DNA of 64,000 nt, taken from NCBI GenBank assembly GCA_013397695.1, contig VYZI01000002.1, positions 1,196,635 to 1,260,634 of the forward strand, given 5' to 3'. A model generated the notes under the pieces. That model was not told where the DNA came from. It worked only from the letters and a program-made list of their open reading frames with translations, and ran no database searches. Both the position numbers and the translations under genes were made by a program. Within the stretch, counting starts at the first letter, position 1; each line of letters opens with the position of its first letter. Source of the DNA: Centropus unirufus (lineage: Eukaryota > Chordata > Aves > Cuculiformes > Centropidae). Below are positions 49,691-61,927 of the stretch, in pieces.

Positions 49691-52600
49691 TATTTTTGTC
49701 TTGAGAATACTCTGTAGATTCTTAGTGGGAATATATTAAAACAGGGAGTATATAGACCAATACTCATATAACAACCAGATAAATTAATGAAAGGGAAGTA
49801 ATTTTTGGTGTATTATTGCCTACAAAAATGCAGACACAACCTGAAACTCAAATTCCCTAAGTCGCAGGGGAATATTTTGCTGGTATATTTTGATATATAT
49901 CGCTGATTATTTGCCTTATTCTTGCTCTCTTTCTTGCTTATCTTTCTTTATGTTACTGATCACTCAAAAACATGGAATACTTGACTAAAAACACTTTTCT
50001 TCTTTCTGTATCCTCTAATTCTCATCATCTGGGATCTCATTCTAAAAATCCAACAGATTAACAATGACCCTCATTTGGATCACAATGTTTTATCTCATAT
50101 TATGAAGAAAGTTAAATATTCCCAAGTATGAGAACTTAATCATAGGGATAAAGACAAAAAAAGGAGACTTGGATATTTAAGAAGGCTACTGTTTTCTGGA
50201 TGTTATCAGCTTCAGGCTACTACATCCTTGGTTGTCGTAAAACATTTTCTTGTCTTTGAATCTTTCTGGGCCTATGCATCACAACTTCAGTAATAGCACT
50301 GCTTAGACCTGTTACAAAAATATATACCCGATATGTACTTAAAAAACTCATGTGTCATTCTAATAGATGTTATCAATAAATATCCAGGTAAAAAATCAGT
50401 AAAGAATTACAAAACAACAACAACCAAAAAGGTTATTTAGCAATAACTTTAAAATGGCAAAACCATAGTGATTTCACACCCAAGTCTTTGAAAGGCAAAT
50501 AACACCATGTTGATACTGAATATACTGAGTGTTCATGTAAAATTTTGAATACAACAAATTCTCTTGCATAACTTTCATCCTTCTGCTCCTGTATTGTTTA
50601 TACACTCCTTGGTTCTCTGTCTGTGACTCAGACATGCATCATCCCTATTTCTGGGAAAATATTATTGACATTTTGTCCTTGAATGTTTGTCATTGGTGGA
50701 GGGGGCAGGGCAAGACTGTCTAATGCATGGAATGTAGGTCATAAAAAGCTGAGGGCACTCAAGATGCTTTTGAACCAGAAAACAGACTTTACTGGAAAAG
50801 GAAAATGAGAAATTAGACAGCTTCATGTGATTTGATATTAGATGCTTCACTGAAACACCATAGCTGATCCACTGGTAATGTATTTTCTCGAGACAATGAG
50901 CTGAGTGTTCTTACAATGGCTTTGTGCTGGTAGGCAAACTGGGCAAATTTCAGCAATTAAATAGAACTTTTTATCTCTGCAGAAATAATGGGGACTCATC
51001 ATTTTCTCCTCCAGTTCAGGTTGTGGATGAGTGAAAGCTGCTAGATACATGCTAAAGCTTAGACACTACCTCACCACCTCCAGCCCCATCCAAAGTGATG
51101 GGTAAAGAGCACTGCATTACTGACAAAGGAATTTGGGACAGTTGGAAAGTGCTTCACAAGATTTTTCCATTCCAGTTCCTCTTTCTGGGCAGTCCCTACC
51201 AGAGCCTCCTCTGAGTTTTGGCTCTTCTCTGCCCAAAGCTGGCCAGAATAATTTCAGTTACATAACATTTGCCAGACACTCCTCTATTCTTCAGGCTGTT
51301 CCTTTTCACCAAATTACCCCAGATTTCCAATTTGCTTAATTGCATTTGCTCCCCTATCTACTTTATCAAATTATCTCCTCATCTGTCATTATCTCTGTGG
51401 GTATCTCTGTAAAATATTTAAAATTATTTTGTATCCCTAAATTTTACCTCTGGACTCCAGAGTTAAAGCATAATGCTGTTCTCTCCCTAACAACACTCAA
51501 AAGTAACGAGTTACAAAGGGAGATATTCATATCTCAGCCATCAGTACCTATCTTAGGAAGCCCTCATTTCCTATAGTCAAAGGAAAATAATGCTTTTCCT
51601 AACTTAGTTACAGGTATAAGATATATTAACTATCCTTAATAATCCAAAATATGTCAAACAGAAACCTTAGAAGTATTCATAATTTATTCCTAGAAAAGCA
51701 GACATGTCTCTTTTGTCGTTCTATATTCCAGCTAAATTTTTAAGTAACAACGATTTTCATGGCATAAACCTAATATCGTTTAGCCTTACTATTGGTCCCG
51801 TTGATGTTCTGTCCTTATCAAGTGATGTATGTAAAGCATCCCTTTGGCTGCCAGCTGTCACACCAGCCCAGGTGTCAAGCACAGCCTGGGAATGATCCTG
51901 AGCCCATATCTCCCATTTGGTCGCTCATGTTCTGAAGTTAGGCTTATACGTCTAATTTCTAATGGTAGCCAGGTGGTTACAGAGGATTGTGAAGACTACT
52001 GAACCCAGTGATTTCCAAGCCAATGTTTATGGAAATGGAGGAAGAGGATGTTTAATGTCTGTCTGCTACACTTCAAGCACAGTTACCAGAAACCATGCAA
52101 TCCTCTGTCATTATTTAATAACTCACCTGAGAATAACACAGTGATCTCCCTTTCAACAGTTGTGGCCCCCAAAGCACAAGATCACATAACCTCAATCACC
52201 TATTGAGAAGTTATTAGGCAATAAGCTAAAAGTTCTTCTAGGATTTGGAAGTTTCTAATTGCAGAGGACTAATCTTAAATGAAGCACCACAAATCATTAT
52301 CAGGAAATAAGATATGTTCTTCCAAAGTTACAGACAAATGCATATTGCAAGTAATTTATCAGTAAAAATGACAACTAGGAATCCTCAAGTTTGTCTGCAA
52401 AGGTAATAATGTCCAGGAGAGGAAACAATGTCATTGATAAATTATGCAGAAGGATCTCTGCACTGGCAGCGAGGTGAATTATACTATTTAATCATTTGAG
52501 GATATGTGCTGTTTCTCCACTTGATTTTTAAAAGCAGCAAGGGGAAAGAATTCAGAAGAATAAACTTTTTTAATGTGCCAATTCAGATCTACATGTGTTG

Positions 52601-53728
52601 CAGTATGTGTTTTCAAATGAAAAAAACAAACCTGAATATGAAAAGCCTACCTGAATTAACATTTTCAAGACCTGGACATTTCAGATTTTCCTGTAATATC
52701 CAAAGTGGAAGACAAGAGAATGTTCTTAGCTGTCACCCAGCCTAAAGGAAAAGATTTGGATGGATGCAGTGGTTGAACATAACTCCAAGTATGAGTGGGA
52801 CTGTCAGGGTAAGCTTTTACTGGGTAATTAATCCACAGAGAAGAAAAGTTCAGAGATAATGCAAGTATAAAAGGCTGCACCAAAGTGGAGAGACAAGTTA
52901 AATCAGATGTTTCAACTACTGACGTAGCTGCATTTCATGTGCACTTTACCACTTGTTTACTACCACTAAAGAATCTAGGAAATTAAACACATTATGGCCA
53001 GTAGAGAATGCTAGATAAGCCTTGATTAAAAAAAAAAGAAAAACATTTAAATCTAATTTGGCTAAGGTATAATACTTAAAGCTCTCAGGCTGTTAACTTC
53101 TTTCCCTGTTGCTCAGTTTGAGTCTGAACTATAACCTTTGAAGATTAACAAATTCCCACAGGAATGTTGAATTTCAAAATATAGTGATGTTGCATGTCTT
53201 TTTCCACTCATCTACCTAATATAAAACAAGCAGATTAAAGTAAGATTCTGTAGGAATTTGAATTTAAAAACTCTGGGTATGTTCTTAAGTGCAGACAATA
53301 AGCAGTAACAAGGAAAAAGGGAAAATTCTACAGTTAAAGCTCTGATTTTTCTTTCAATAACTTTTTTTTTGCCACTCTGCTCTTTATGCAGAATGAGACT
53401 TCTCTAGTTCAGTCTGGCTCCTCTATATTTCTCTGGAGATACAGTCTGCAAACATGGTAAGTACTGAAACCTCAAACATACATACCAGTACTTCATACCC
53501 TTTGAAAAACCTCTTTCAACTTTTCCCTTGACAAGAGCTGGTGTGACAGACACACCAGCTGCTGAGACCTGAATAGGGGTGTTTTTGAAGAAATACCCAT
53601 GAGCACACCAAACAGTCAAAATGAGACTGTAGCAGATATATTCTGCCTGAAAATTAGAAATAATTCAGAGCATTGACACCTATAGTGGGGATTGCATTAT
53701 GTAGGTAATATCAGTAATTGTTGGCATA
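49691..53728. other. Intergenic, no gene recognised
   Basis: Unique AT-rich sequence. Open frames present (for example 51340-51576, 52506-52745) look random in composition. No known repeats were recognised. Confidence 0.65.
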
Positions 53729-54018
53729 GAGTCATAGAATCGTTTGGGTTGGAAGAGACCTTAAAGATCATCTATTTACAACCCACCTGACATGGACAGG
53801 GAAACCTTCCATTAGGTCAAGTTGCTCAAAGCCTCATCCAATCTGGTCTCGAACACCTACAAGGACAAGACATCCACCATTTCTCTTGGCAAACTGTTTC
53901 AGTGCCCCACTATCCTCACATTAAAAAAATTCTTCCTAATATTCAATATAAATCTACTCTCTTTCAGCTTAGAACTATCACTCCTTGACCTATCACTGCA
54001 CTCTCTTACATCATTTTG
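53729..54018 (-). mobile_element. CR1 LINE, 3' fragment
   Basis: On the + strand: gagtcatagaatcgtttggg, then ttggaagagaccttaaagatcat, then ttgctcaaagcctcatccaa, ending with the ttgacctatcactgcactct block. These are reversed CR1 3' landmarks. 5'-truncated at about 290 bases. Confidence 0.92.
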
Positions 54019-57000
54019 GTTTAAGGAATAAATTGGCAATCTCTTTAACTTGACTCAGTATCAGGTGACCTAATCAAAGCAAATAAGTGCCTATAGGACT
54101 GCAAACTTCTCCAAGTGGTAAGAAGTTTGGAATTAAAACAATTTCATGTCACACTGAATGTATACAATTGATAAATTACACACAGTTGATAAATTGCACT
54201 TGCACCTTTCCTAATGGCATATGTCCTCCTGTTTCAGTTTTTAGTGCACCCTCCTCTAAAGAAAGGAATCATAGATTTTTAAAACTTTTTCTCTGAAACT
54301 TTCCCCTTTCCAACAGTTTAATATCAGAAAAAATCAGAAATCTGCTTTCCGCTGTGGTGTATCTCACAGGTTGTATGTCAGACTATGTCTGTGACTCTGG
54401 AGGGGACAGGCAACAGCCCCTGAAAGATGACTGCTTCTCAGCTTTTATTTGCTTTCTATTTTTTACATGATTTCTCTAGTAAAGTTGAGAGGCACTGAGA
54501 ACATTTCTTCTTTACCTCTTCTTGTATCGCTGCAATGGAATGAATGCAATCACTAGAGCAGCAAGATTGGCCATGGCTCTCATGCTGATACTAGTGAGGT
54601 TCCTGGTATAATTTCCATACCCCTTCCAAGTTTTTACTATAAATAGCAATCTGTGCAGCCTTACATGGCTAGGTTTCGCTAAAGTTTCTGATGGTACCAA
54701 AATATCTCATCTCTCTATGTGCCAAATGCTTTTAATAAAGCACCTTCTATCTTATGGAACTGTGTTTGCATTACCCTCATCCCTGGGAGCTGCTTAAGCT
54801 GGTGGTTACAGTTGTGTCAACTTTTTTTCCCTGTCTTGCTGCTCACCTCTGTTTAAGAAATAGGATCATTTTTCTCTGAAACCACCCATGAAGAAGAAAG
54901 AATGTGTATGGACAACCTCTTTCTGAGAGCATTTCACATTGATTTAAGGCTTTGTTCATTAGGAAAACCTATTCAGAGCTCACTTCCATTGTTTTTAGAG
55001 AAAGCTCTGTTAAAACGGCCAATAAATCGGCACATTTTTTTAAAAATCATGTGAAAAGGAAGAACTCTCAAGCTGACAATAGCACAGGGACTTTGTGTCC
55101 AGGTGACCTGCTGTGAAGTACCCATTTCCAGATCTGAGTCCAGAAGACTGTGCTAGGTCCTGAGCACCTAAGGAACATCTTATAGTAAGTGTCATTGGAT
55201 AAAATTACAATTTTAAGGCCCAAGAAGCTACCCTAGGTGACTCTACTCAATAAGCTAAGGTAGTCCCTGTTGCTATGCCCTTTTCAGAGATGAAAATTGT
55301 TAAATAATTTGTCTCACAGAGGTGCAATTTTCACCATTTTCCCCAACAGAGATTCAGTTAAGCCAATATATTAGGAGTTGAGATGTTGGTTTGAATTCTC
55401 TTCAAACAAGTGGGATCAAAACCTGATTCCACATTTCCTGAGCAAGTGGCAGAGTCACCACTATGCTGTATGGAAAGGGTATTTTCCCTCCTAAGCATGG
55501 TTTTCCTTTTTAGAAAAGATACAAGCACCACAAGGAGCCAGATACCTCCAGAGCATAGCACCCCTTGCTACAAGAGCCAGCTGTGGAACAAAGACTCTCA
55601 CATCCTACATAAATTTTGGCATAACTAGAAAACTCATCACAATGCATTGACATACATTATGTGCAGAGATGCAGCAGTGGGTATTTGCAGCAATGGAGTT
55701 TAAATGTTTTTCAGAGTTGGTGGCACTTGAGTAAAGAGGTTCCAATATGGCAATGTTGAATCTCAGTACCTTATCTCAGTCATACTTATTTAAGACCCCA
55801 GACCTCATAACCTAATCCCATTGGATTTTTGCTTTCCTCCTTGGGGCTGGAATCACACAGGACTCACAAAATACTGAGGAAGAAAATCCGATTTTTCCCA
55901 TTCTTAATTCCAGTGCAATTAGCTAACAAATTCATTGTGATTCATGAAATGTCGAAAGCTTAAAGGTCGACTGGTCCGAACAGCACTAAATCTGTCACCT
56001 ATGGGGAAAGGAAGAAATAAAGGACGTGGAAAATACTAACCAAACAGTAAAAAAATTCTTTCCATAACATTGGTGTTCCAGTAAGTACAAAAATGATGGA
56101 ATTGCTGTTCTTTTTTGCTCTTAATGAGTAAGCACATTGCTAACTGCAGCATATTTACTATATGAGATGAACTGACAGGTACTGCCCATAGCCCACCTTG
56201 GCATAAGGTCTCCAGCAGATCATTAGGGAAGCTGAAATGGAGATGAGGGATTACATGCAAGCTTTAGGGTTTATCCCAGAACTGCTCAGTCCATGACTAC
56301 TTACATTCACTGACTTGTATGTCTGTGGTTCCACTGTTGCACTCTGGTCCATGTTAGGAAATTTCACAGACGAAATCTTTTACTATTGATGAGGGAGACG
56401 TAGGAAAAAAAAGTGTATTCCCACACTCTTGCTTGTGCGTTAAGCCATATGCCAGGCATGCAAAAAATCTCAGGCTAAATTCTCGAAGCTTTGGGGAAAT
56501 CTATTAAACCACAAACCCAGGCTACGACAGAGTGAGCATCTGAGTCAATGCACTTATTTAGAGTACAGCAGCAGCTGGGCTCTGAATGCAAGCTTCAGGC
56601 TGCGCACACACAGAGGGAGGTCAGTGATGCTCTTAAGAGGTTTCACTCCACAGTAGGAAAGCAGACCCACTTCACTGCAGTACGTGCAGCAGTTAGATGC
56701 CTGGCTTTCAAAAGGGGTATTTGAATTAGTTTATGCCCCAGAAAGGAAAATAGAAATTAGAATCTTATCAGAATTCAGTATACTTTATTTAGAACTGGAA
56801 GGCAGAGTTGTTAAGATTATTTTCTGATAACTCTTCACTAAAGGATAGAATTTTATTACATGCTATTGAGGATTGGATTAAAGCTATTCTATGGGAGTCT
56901 TCTAAATCTTCCTTTATTGGTCATATTACCTTCTGCATCACCATAAATGGATTTAGAAAAGTAACTGGAAAAAAAAGCTGATCTAATTGCAGAATTAAGT

Positions 57001-58137
57001 ACAGCCTCAAGGTTCAAGGCAACAATAAGATGTTATGGGTTATTTTTTCAGTTTTCAGCCAAAGTTATAAGAAGCCCCATTTAAAAAAAACATTCTTGAA
57101 CAAGACCACCACTAATTCGGAGATTAACCCATAGGAACAAAAAAATATGTTGTAAAGAAGTGGTTCTCACAAATTTGTAGAGTTAAATAAGTATATCCAT
57201 TTCGTGTTAAAATGGTCTTTTCAATAATACTTGTACAATACTGTTGCAAGAGATGTCACAAGAATAGTTTCATTGTATACCAAAAATCCTGTTAACAGGC
57301 TCTAAGAGCCTGAGGGTAATCAGTGAAGTTAAATCTGTCTGTCAGAATATCAAGCTCCACCACAAACACTGTGAAACTGGCTTTGTCACTGATTCGATTT
57401 TTGTCCTGCTTTGATATCAGCATTGAAAATCGAATTTTGTTAATCCTCTGTTTATATCTGGAGTAAATAAAAAAACAACTCTCAGTATTTGAGACCAGCT
57501 TTTGTTATTGCATCTCATTCCAATCATATATTGGATTTCTTATTTTTAATAGAAGCATGTTGATTTTTATTATTGATATATAGCTTCATTAGCCCAGAAG
57601 AAAAAAGAGGATAACACCTCAGCCATTCCCATGGAACTGTGTATTCTGTTTCCCTTTCGGGTAATCGCAGTTACTTGTGCCTTTGTATTTCTCAATTCAA
57701 GAGAATGGCAATATATATAGTTTAAAAGCCACCATAATTTAGGCAATGTTAGTGCAAAATATTACAGCCCATCTCTCCAGTCCCACAACTTGGGTGCAGC
57801 TCAACTCTTCACATACTTTGAATGAAGCTCAGGGACCTAATCCCTCTATTCCACAATGGCCAGTATATTAGCTCAGTATATTTAAAATTCACGATACACT
57901 TAAGTTCTTCTGGAATTTTTCCTGGTCAGCGCAAAACTCCTCTGATTTGAGGGTAACCTGTTCTTAGAGGCTAAATTTGCTCTTAAACTCTTCAGTTTAG
58001 CTAAAAACTACAGACTATTATGTATTTGTATGACTTACACTGAATCCATGCACTTCTTGTGGAGAGTATTGGTAACCCCTTGTGACTGCATAGTAATGTT
58101 TTATTATATTACAATACTAAGGGCAGGGAAGGACAAG
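54019..58137. other. Intergenic, no gene recognised
   Basis: Unique AT-rich sequence. It includes a small inverted repeat at 57392-57435. No recognised coding sequence or mobile element. Confidence 0.65.
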
Positions 58138-58328
58138 GAATAGAATAGAATAGAATAGAATAGAATAGAATAGAATAGAATAGAATAGAATAGAATAGAA
58201 TAGAATAGAATAGAATAGAATAGAATAGAATANAATAGAATAGAATAGAATAGAATAGAATAGAATAGAATAGAATAGAATAGAATAGAATAGAATAGAA
58301 TAGAATAGAATAGAATAGAATAGAATAG
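58138..58328. repeat. (TAGAA)n pentanucleotide microsatellite, about 38 copies
   Basis: An uninterrupted array of the 5-base unit tagaa over 191 bases, with a single undetermined base N at 58233. The N in an otherwise perfect array suggests a base-call or assembly ambiguity, so true length may differ. Read on the minus strand, all three frames are open (repeated Y-S-I-L-F), which is a by-product and not a gene. Confidence 0.99.
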
Positions 58329-60609
58329 CTGTCCTCCATTGGTTTGATTTATCTGCAATTTGATTCTTGCAATGTTTCACCGGGATATGAATACTTAGCT
58401 CTGGTTTTTTTTTCATAAGGAGTCAACACAGTAATTTATACAAATGTAAAACCGGGCTGTATATTTCCAACAGGCCACTTGGCTGAAATTCAGGTCACGT
58501 CTTCATATAAAATTATAGCTGTTTCATGACAAATGTAAAAGGATTTGTTGCTCTTAGTCCAGTTCTCAGCAGCTTGTAATTGTAATCACAAAGACTAGTA
58601 TTTCTATTTTCCTCCTCAACACTGGCTTTCTTAGAAGACTTGCCAGTGTTAAAATAATTGCCTAATAAGTTTATACTGTATAATATGCACAAATTACATG
58701 TCTTATATTTAAGTCATCTGCCGCTATATTTATGCGTAGGAATAGAGAATACCAGCCAATCTGTGCATATTTGGCTTTCTCATAAATTTATGAGACAGCT
58801 TACAGGTGACTTGTAGGCAGGCACTTCTAGCACACCTTTAAACCATCAGCCCATTTTTATAGTGCAAACACTCCAGCCACTCTCAGATGTTTCAGACCTT
58901 CCACAATCAAAGACATTGTTAAGGTGCAAAGATGTTTATAGGGATTTTTCCTGTTCCTGGTTGTTCAAATGATGAGTTACTTTGCAGCTGGCAGATAATA
59001 AAGGCTGTTTGCCAAAAAGATATGATCTGTTAACACAGGCACAATTTTTGCACAATAATGCTGCAACAGAGTTGGTCAGGCCAGTTAGTTACTGGTCATG
59101 GGATGACTTCTACCTGCCTGAAAACAATTTGGGAGATGCATCACCTTTTGACCAATGCGTAATACCCTGGACTTAAAGAATACCGTGGACTTAAAGAACC
59201 TGCCCTTACTTGCTACCTTGGTTGACAACATCAAATTAACAAACACATATATCTAACTATTATTGCAAATATCCTTCATAAGTTACTTCAGATATTTCCT
59301 GTCATATAATTGACAGAGCAGCAGGTTATATTTCACAAAGCATTTCCCATTGGAAACAAATTTCTTTGGGGATATTTTTTCCTCCAAATCCTGTAAAAAT
59401 AGAGGGCATCCTTATCCTTCAACTTTGGCCAGTTTTGATTCAACACTGGATATTTAATTGCAAATTGTTACAAGAAAGCAGAAGATATTCTGTGAAGGCT
59501 GAATTAATCTTGTTTGACATATTAGCTTCAAGTTTTCCCTATGATACAAAGTATGGCATTAGTTAATAAATGTTAAAAAAAAAGGAAAAAGACATTTTCT
59601 AAGGAATAATTTCATTTTCTTTATGCTGGTCTGTCTTTAAGTTATAGGATCTTAATATTCCACTAGAATTTTCTATTTGAGACTTGGCAAGAAAATGTCT
59701 ATTAAAGAACCCCCCCCCCCAAAAAAAAAAAACCCATCAAAATTGATTTTCATAAAGGGGAAAGAGGATAAAATCAAGAAAGCAAAATATGTTGGAGAAT
59801 GGGTGGTGATTTTTCAAGATTAAAAAGAAACTATTGTAATATAAACTGGCAGCTGAAAGTTGGTTCAAATTAAACATTTGGATGCTTAGAAACATCACCC
59901 TGAGAAACTGGGCATGTTGCCTTTACCTTGCTGAGACAGTGAATTCAGGCATCTATAAAAGCACATATTCACAGCCATGAACTAAGGTTTCAGTAAAGTG
60001 ACTGAACATCAGAGAAGAGGTAACATCCATTTAGACATCTATCTCCTCGCAGACAACACAGGCTCATTGACTCTCATTTTCCTTTTTAAATCATGTAACG
60101 ATATCATTTACATAGTATAAACTTATTGCCACCAGTTGCCTCTAACAGAATCAGGATCTGAAGAAGAGGAGGACTTGAGCAATTTGTCCTATATCAATCA
60201 CCATCTGAAAGAAAAATGAATTGCAAACCCCCTGCTTTTCAAACAAGCTGCAGAAAACATTATCATTTCCAATTTTGGTTCATTTTCTCACCTGACACAT
60301 TATTAGTATGTCTTAAAAACCCCATCCAATTCTACCCTTTTTGCTTATTTACACACTCATCAATTAGAAGCCCTTAAAAATGTCAAGAGATTTTCCAGTC
60401 TCACTTGTAGCTATTCATAGAGCATCACTACTTTTCCAATGTTTACTGAAAGTTAACACAAACTATTAGACAATTTAGACAATTTAAAACAGCTCCAAGT
60501 TTGCTGAACTTATTTTTAAATAAGGGACAAGGGGAAGAAAAAAAGAAAAAAAAAAGGAAAAACAAAGCTTGACTTTAGATACAGCTGATGAACTTCACCC
60601 TAGGCTGTA
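58329..60609. other. Intergenic, no gene recognised
   Basis: Unique AT-rich sequence. It contains a short direct duplication (59160-59198), a run of 10 C followed by 12 A at about 59710-59731, and an A-rich tract at about 60537-60566 just before the CR1. Confidence 0.65.
59160..59198 (+). repeat. Short direct tandem duplication
   Basis: Two near-identical 18-base units, aatacc-c/g-tggacttaaag plus aa, lie head to tail with one mismatch. A simple local duplication. Confidence 0.85.
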
Positions 60610-61927
60610 AAGTATGATGATGTCCATCTACAAGAAGGGATGGAAAGAGGATCTGCCAAACAATTGGTCTGTCAGCCTGGTCTTGGTTTTGGAGAAGGTG
60701 ATGGAGCAGCAGATCAACCACACGATCACGCCCAGACAGCCCACATTTATGAAAGGCAGATCTTCATGGACTAACCTAAACTTCTTCTATGATAAGGTGA
60801 CTCGCTTGGTAGATAAGGAAAAGACTGTGGCTTTTGTCTACTTAGACTTTTTTTGAAGTCTTTGACGCCATTTCCCACAGCATTCTCCAGGAGAAACTGG
60901 GTGCTCAGGGCTTAGACAGGCATGCGTTCCGATAGATTTCAAACTGGCTGGATGGCTGGACCCAAAGAGTTGTGGTGAATGGAGTTAAATCCAGTTGGTG
61001 GTCAATCACAAGAGGTGTTCCCTAGGGCTCATTGTTGGGGTCAAACTTTTTTAATATCTCTATCAGTGACCTGGACATGGTGAGAGAGTGCATCCTTGGT
61101 AAGTTTGCAGATGACACCAAGTTGGGCAAGAGAGATGATCTGCTTGAGAGAAGGGAACTCTACAGGGGGATCTGGACAGACTCGATCAGTGCGCCGAGGA
61201 CAATTGGATGAGGTTCAAGAAGGCCATGTGCTGGGTCCTGCACTTACGTCACAACAACCACATGTAATGCTACCAGCTTGGGAAAGAGTGGCTGTAAAGC
61301 TGCTTGGTGGAGAAGGATCTGGGGTTCCTGGTCAACAGTCAGCAGATTACGAGCCAGCAGTGTGCCCAGGTGGCCAAGAAGACCAGTAGAACACTGGCTT
61401 GTAACAGAAACAGTGTGCTCAAAACTAGGGATGTGATTGTCCCCTCACTATTTAGCATTGATAAGGTTGCACCCTGAATATTGTGTTCAATTTTGGAACC
61501 CCGCTACAATAAAGACATTGAGGTGGTGAGTGTGTCCAAAGAAGGGCAACAAATCTGGAGAAGGGTCTAGAGCACAACTCCTATGAGGAATTGCTGAGGG
61601 ATCTGGGATTATTAAGTAGGGAGAAAAGGGGTCTGAGGGGAGACCTTGTAACAAGTGACAGGACAAGAGAAAATGGCCTCAAGTTGCACTGGGGAAGGGT
61701 TTTATCGGATATTAGGAAAAATTTATTCAAGGAAAGGGCTGTCAAGCACTGGATCAGGCTGCCCAGGAAAGTGGTTAAGTTACTCTGCCTGGATGTATTT
61801 AAAAGACTTGTAGATGTGGTGCATTGGGACATGTTTTAGTGGTGAACTTGGCAGTGCTAGGGTTACAGTTGGACTCAATGATCTTAAGGGTCTTCTCCAG
61901 CCTAAATAATTCTATGATTCTATGATT
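60610..61927 (+). mobile_element. CR1 LINE, reverse-transcriptase part to 3' end (1.3 kb, inactive)
   Basis: 5'-truncated CR1. In the first frame, IYKKGWKEDLPNNWS, then FMKGRSSWTNLNFFYDKVT and VYLDFF are the fingers and palm of the CR1 reverse transcriptase. Around 61094-61118, kfaddtk-type sequence (the catalytic FADD box) is present in another frame, so at least one frameshift separates them. The 3' untranslated part follows (61590-61927), ending in repeated attctatg. Frameshifts make it non-functional. It is the longest CR1 here and keeps its terminal repeat, so it is relatively young among the copies in the window. Confidence 0.93.

Noticed and set aside
58104..58416. Minus-strand open frames rich in YSILF repeats
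   Set aside because: They are translations of the TAGAA microsatellite, open in every frame because the unit is five bases without a stop on that strand.
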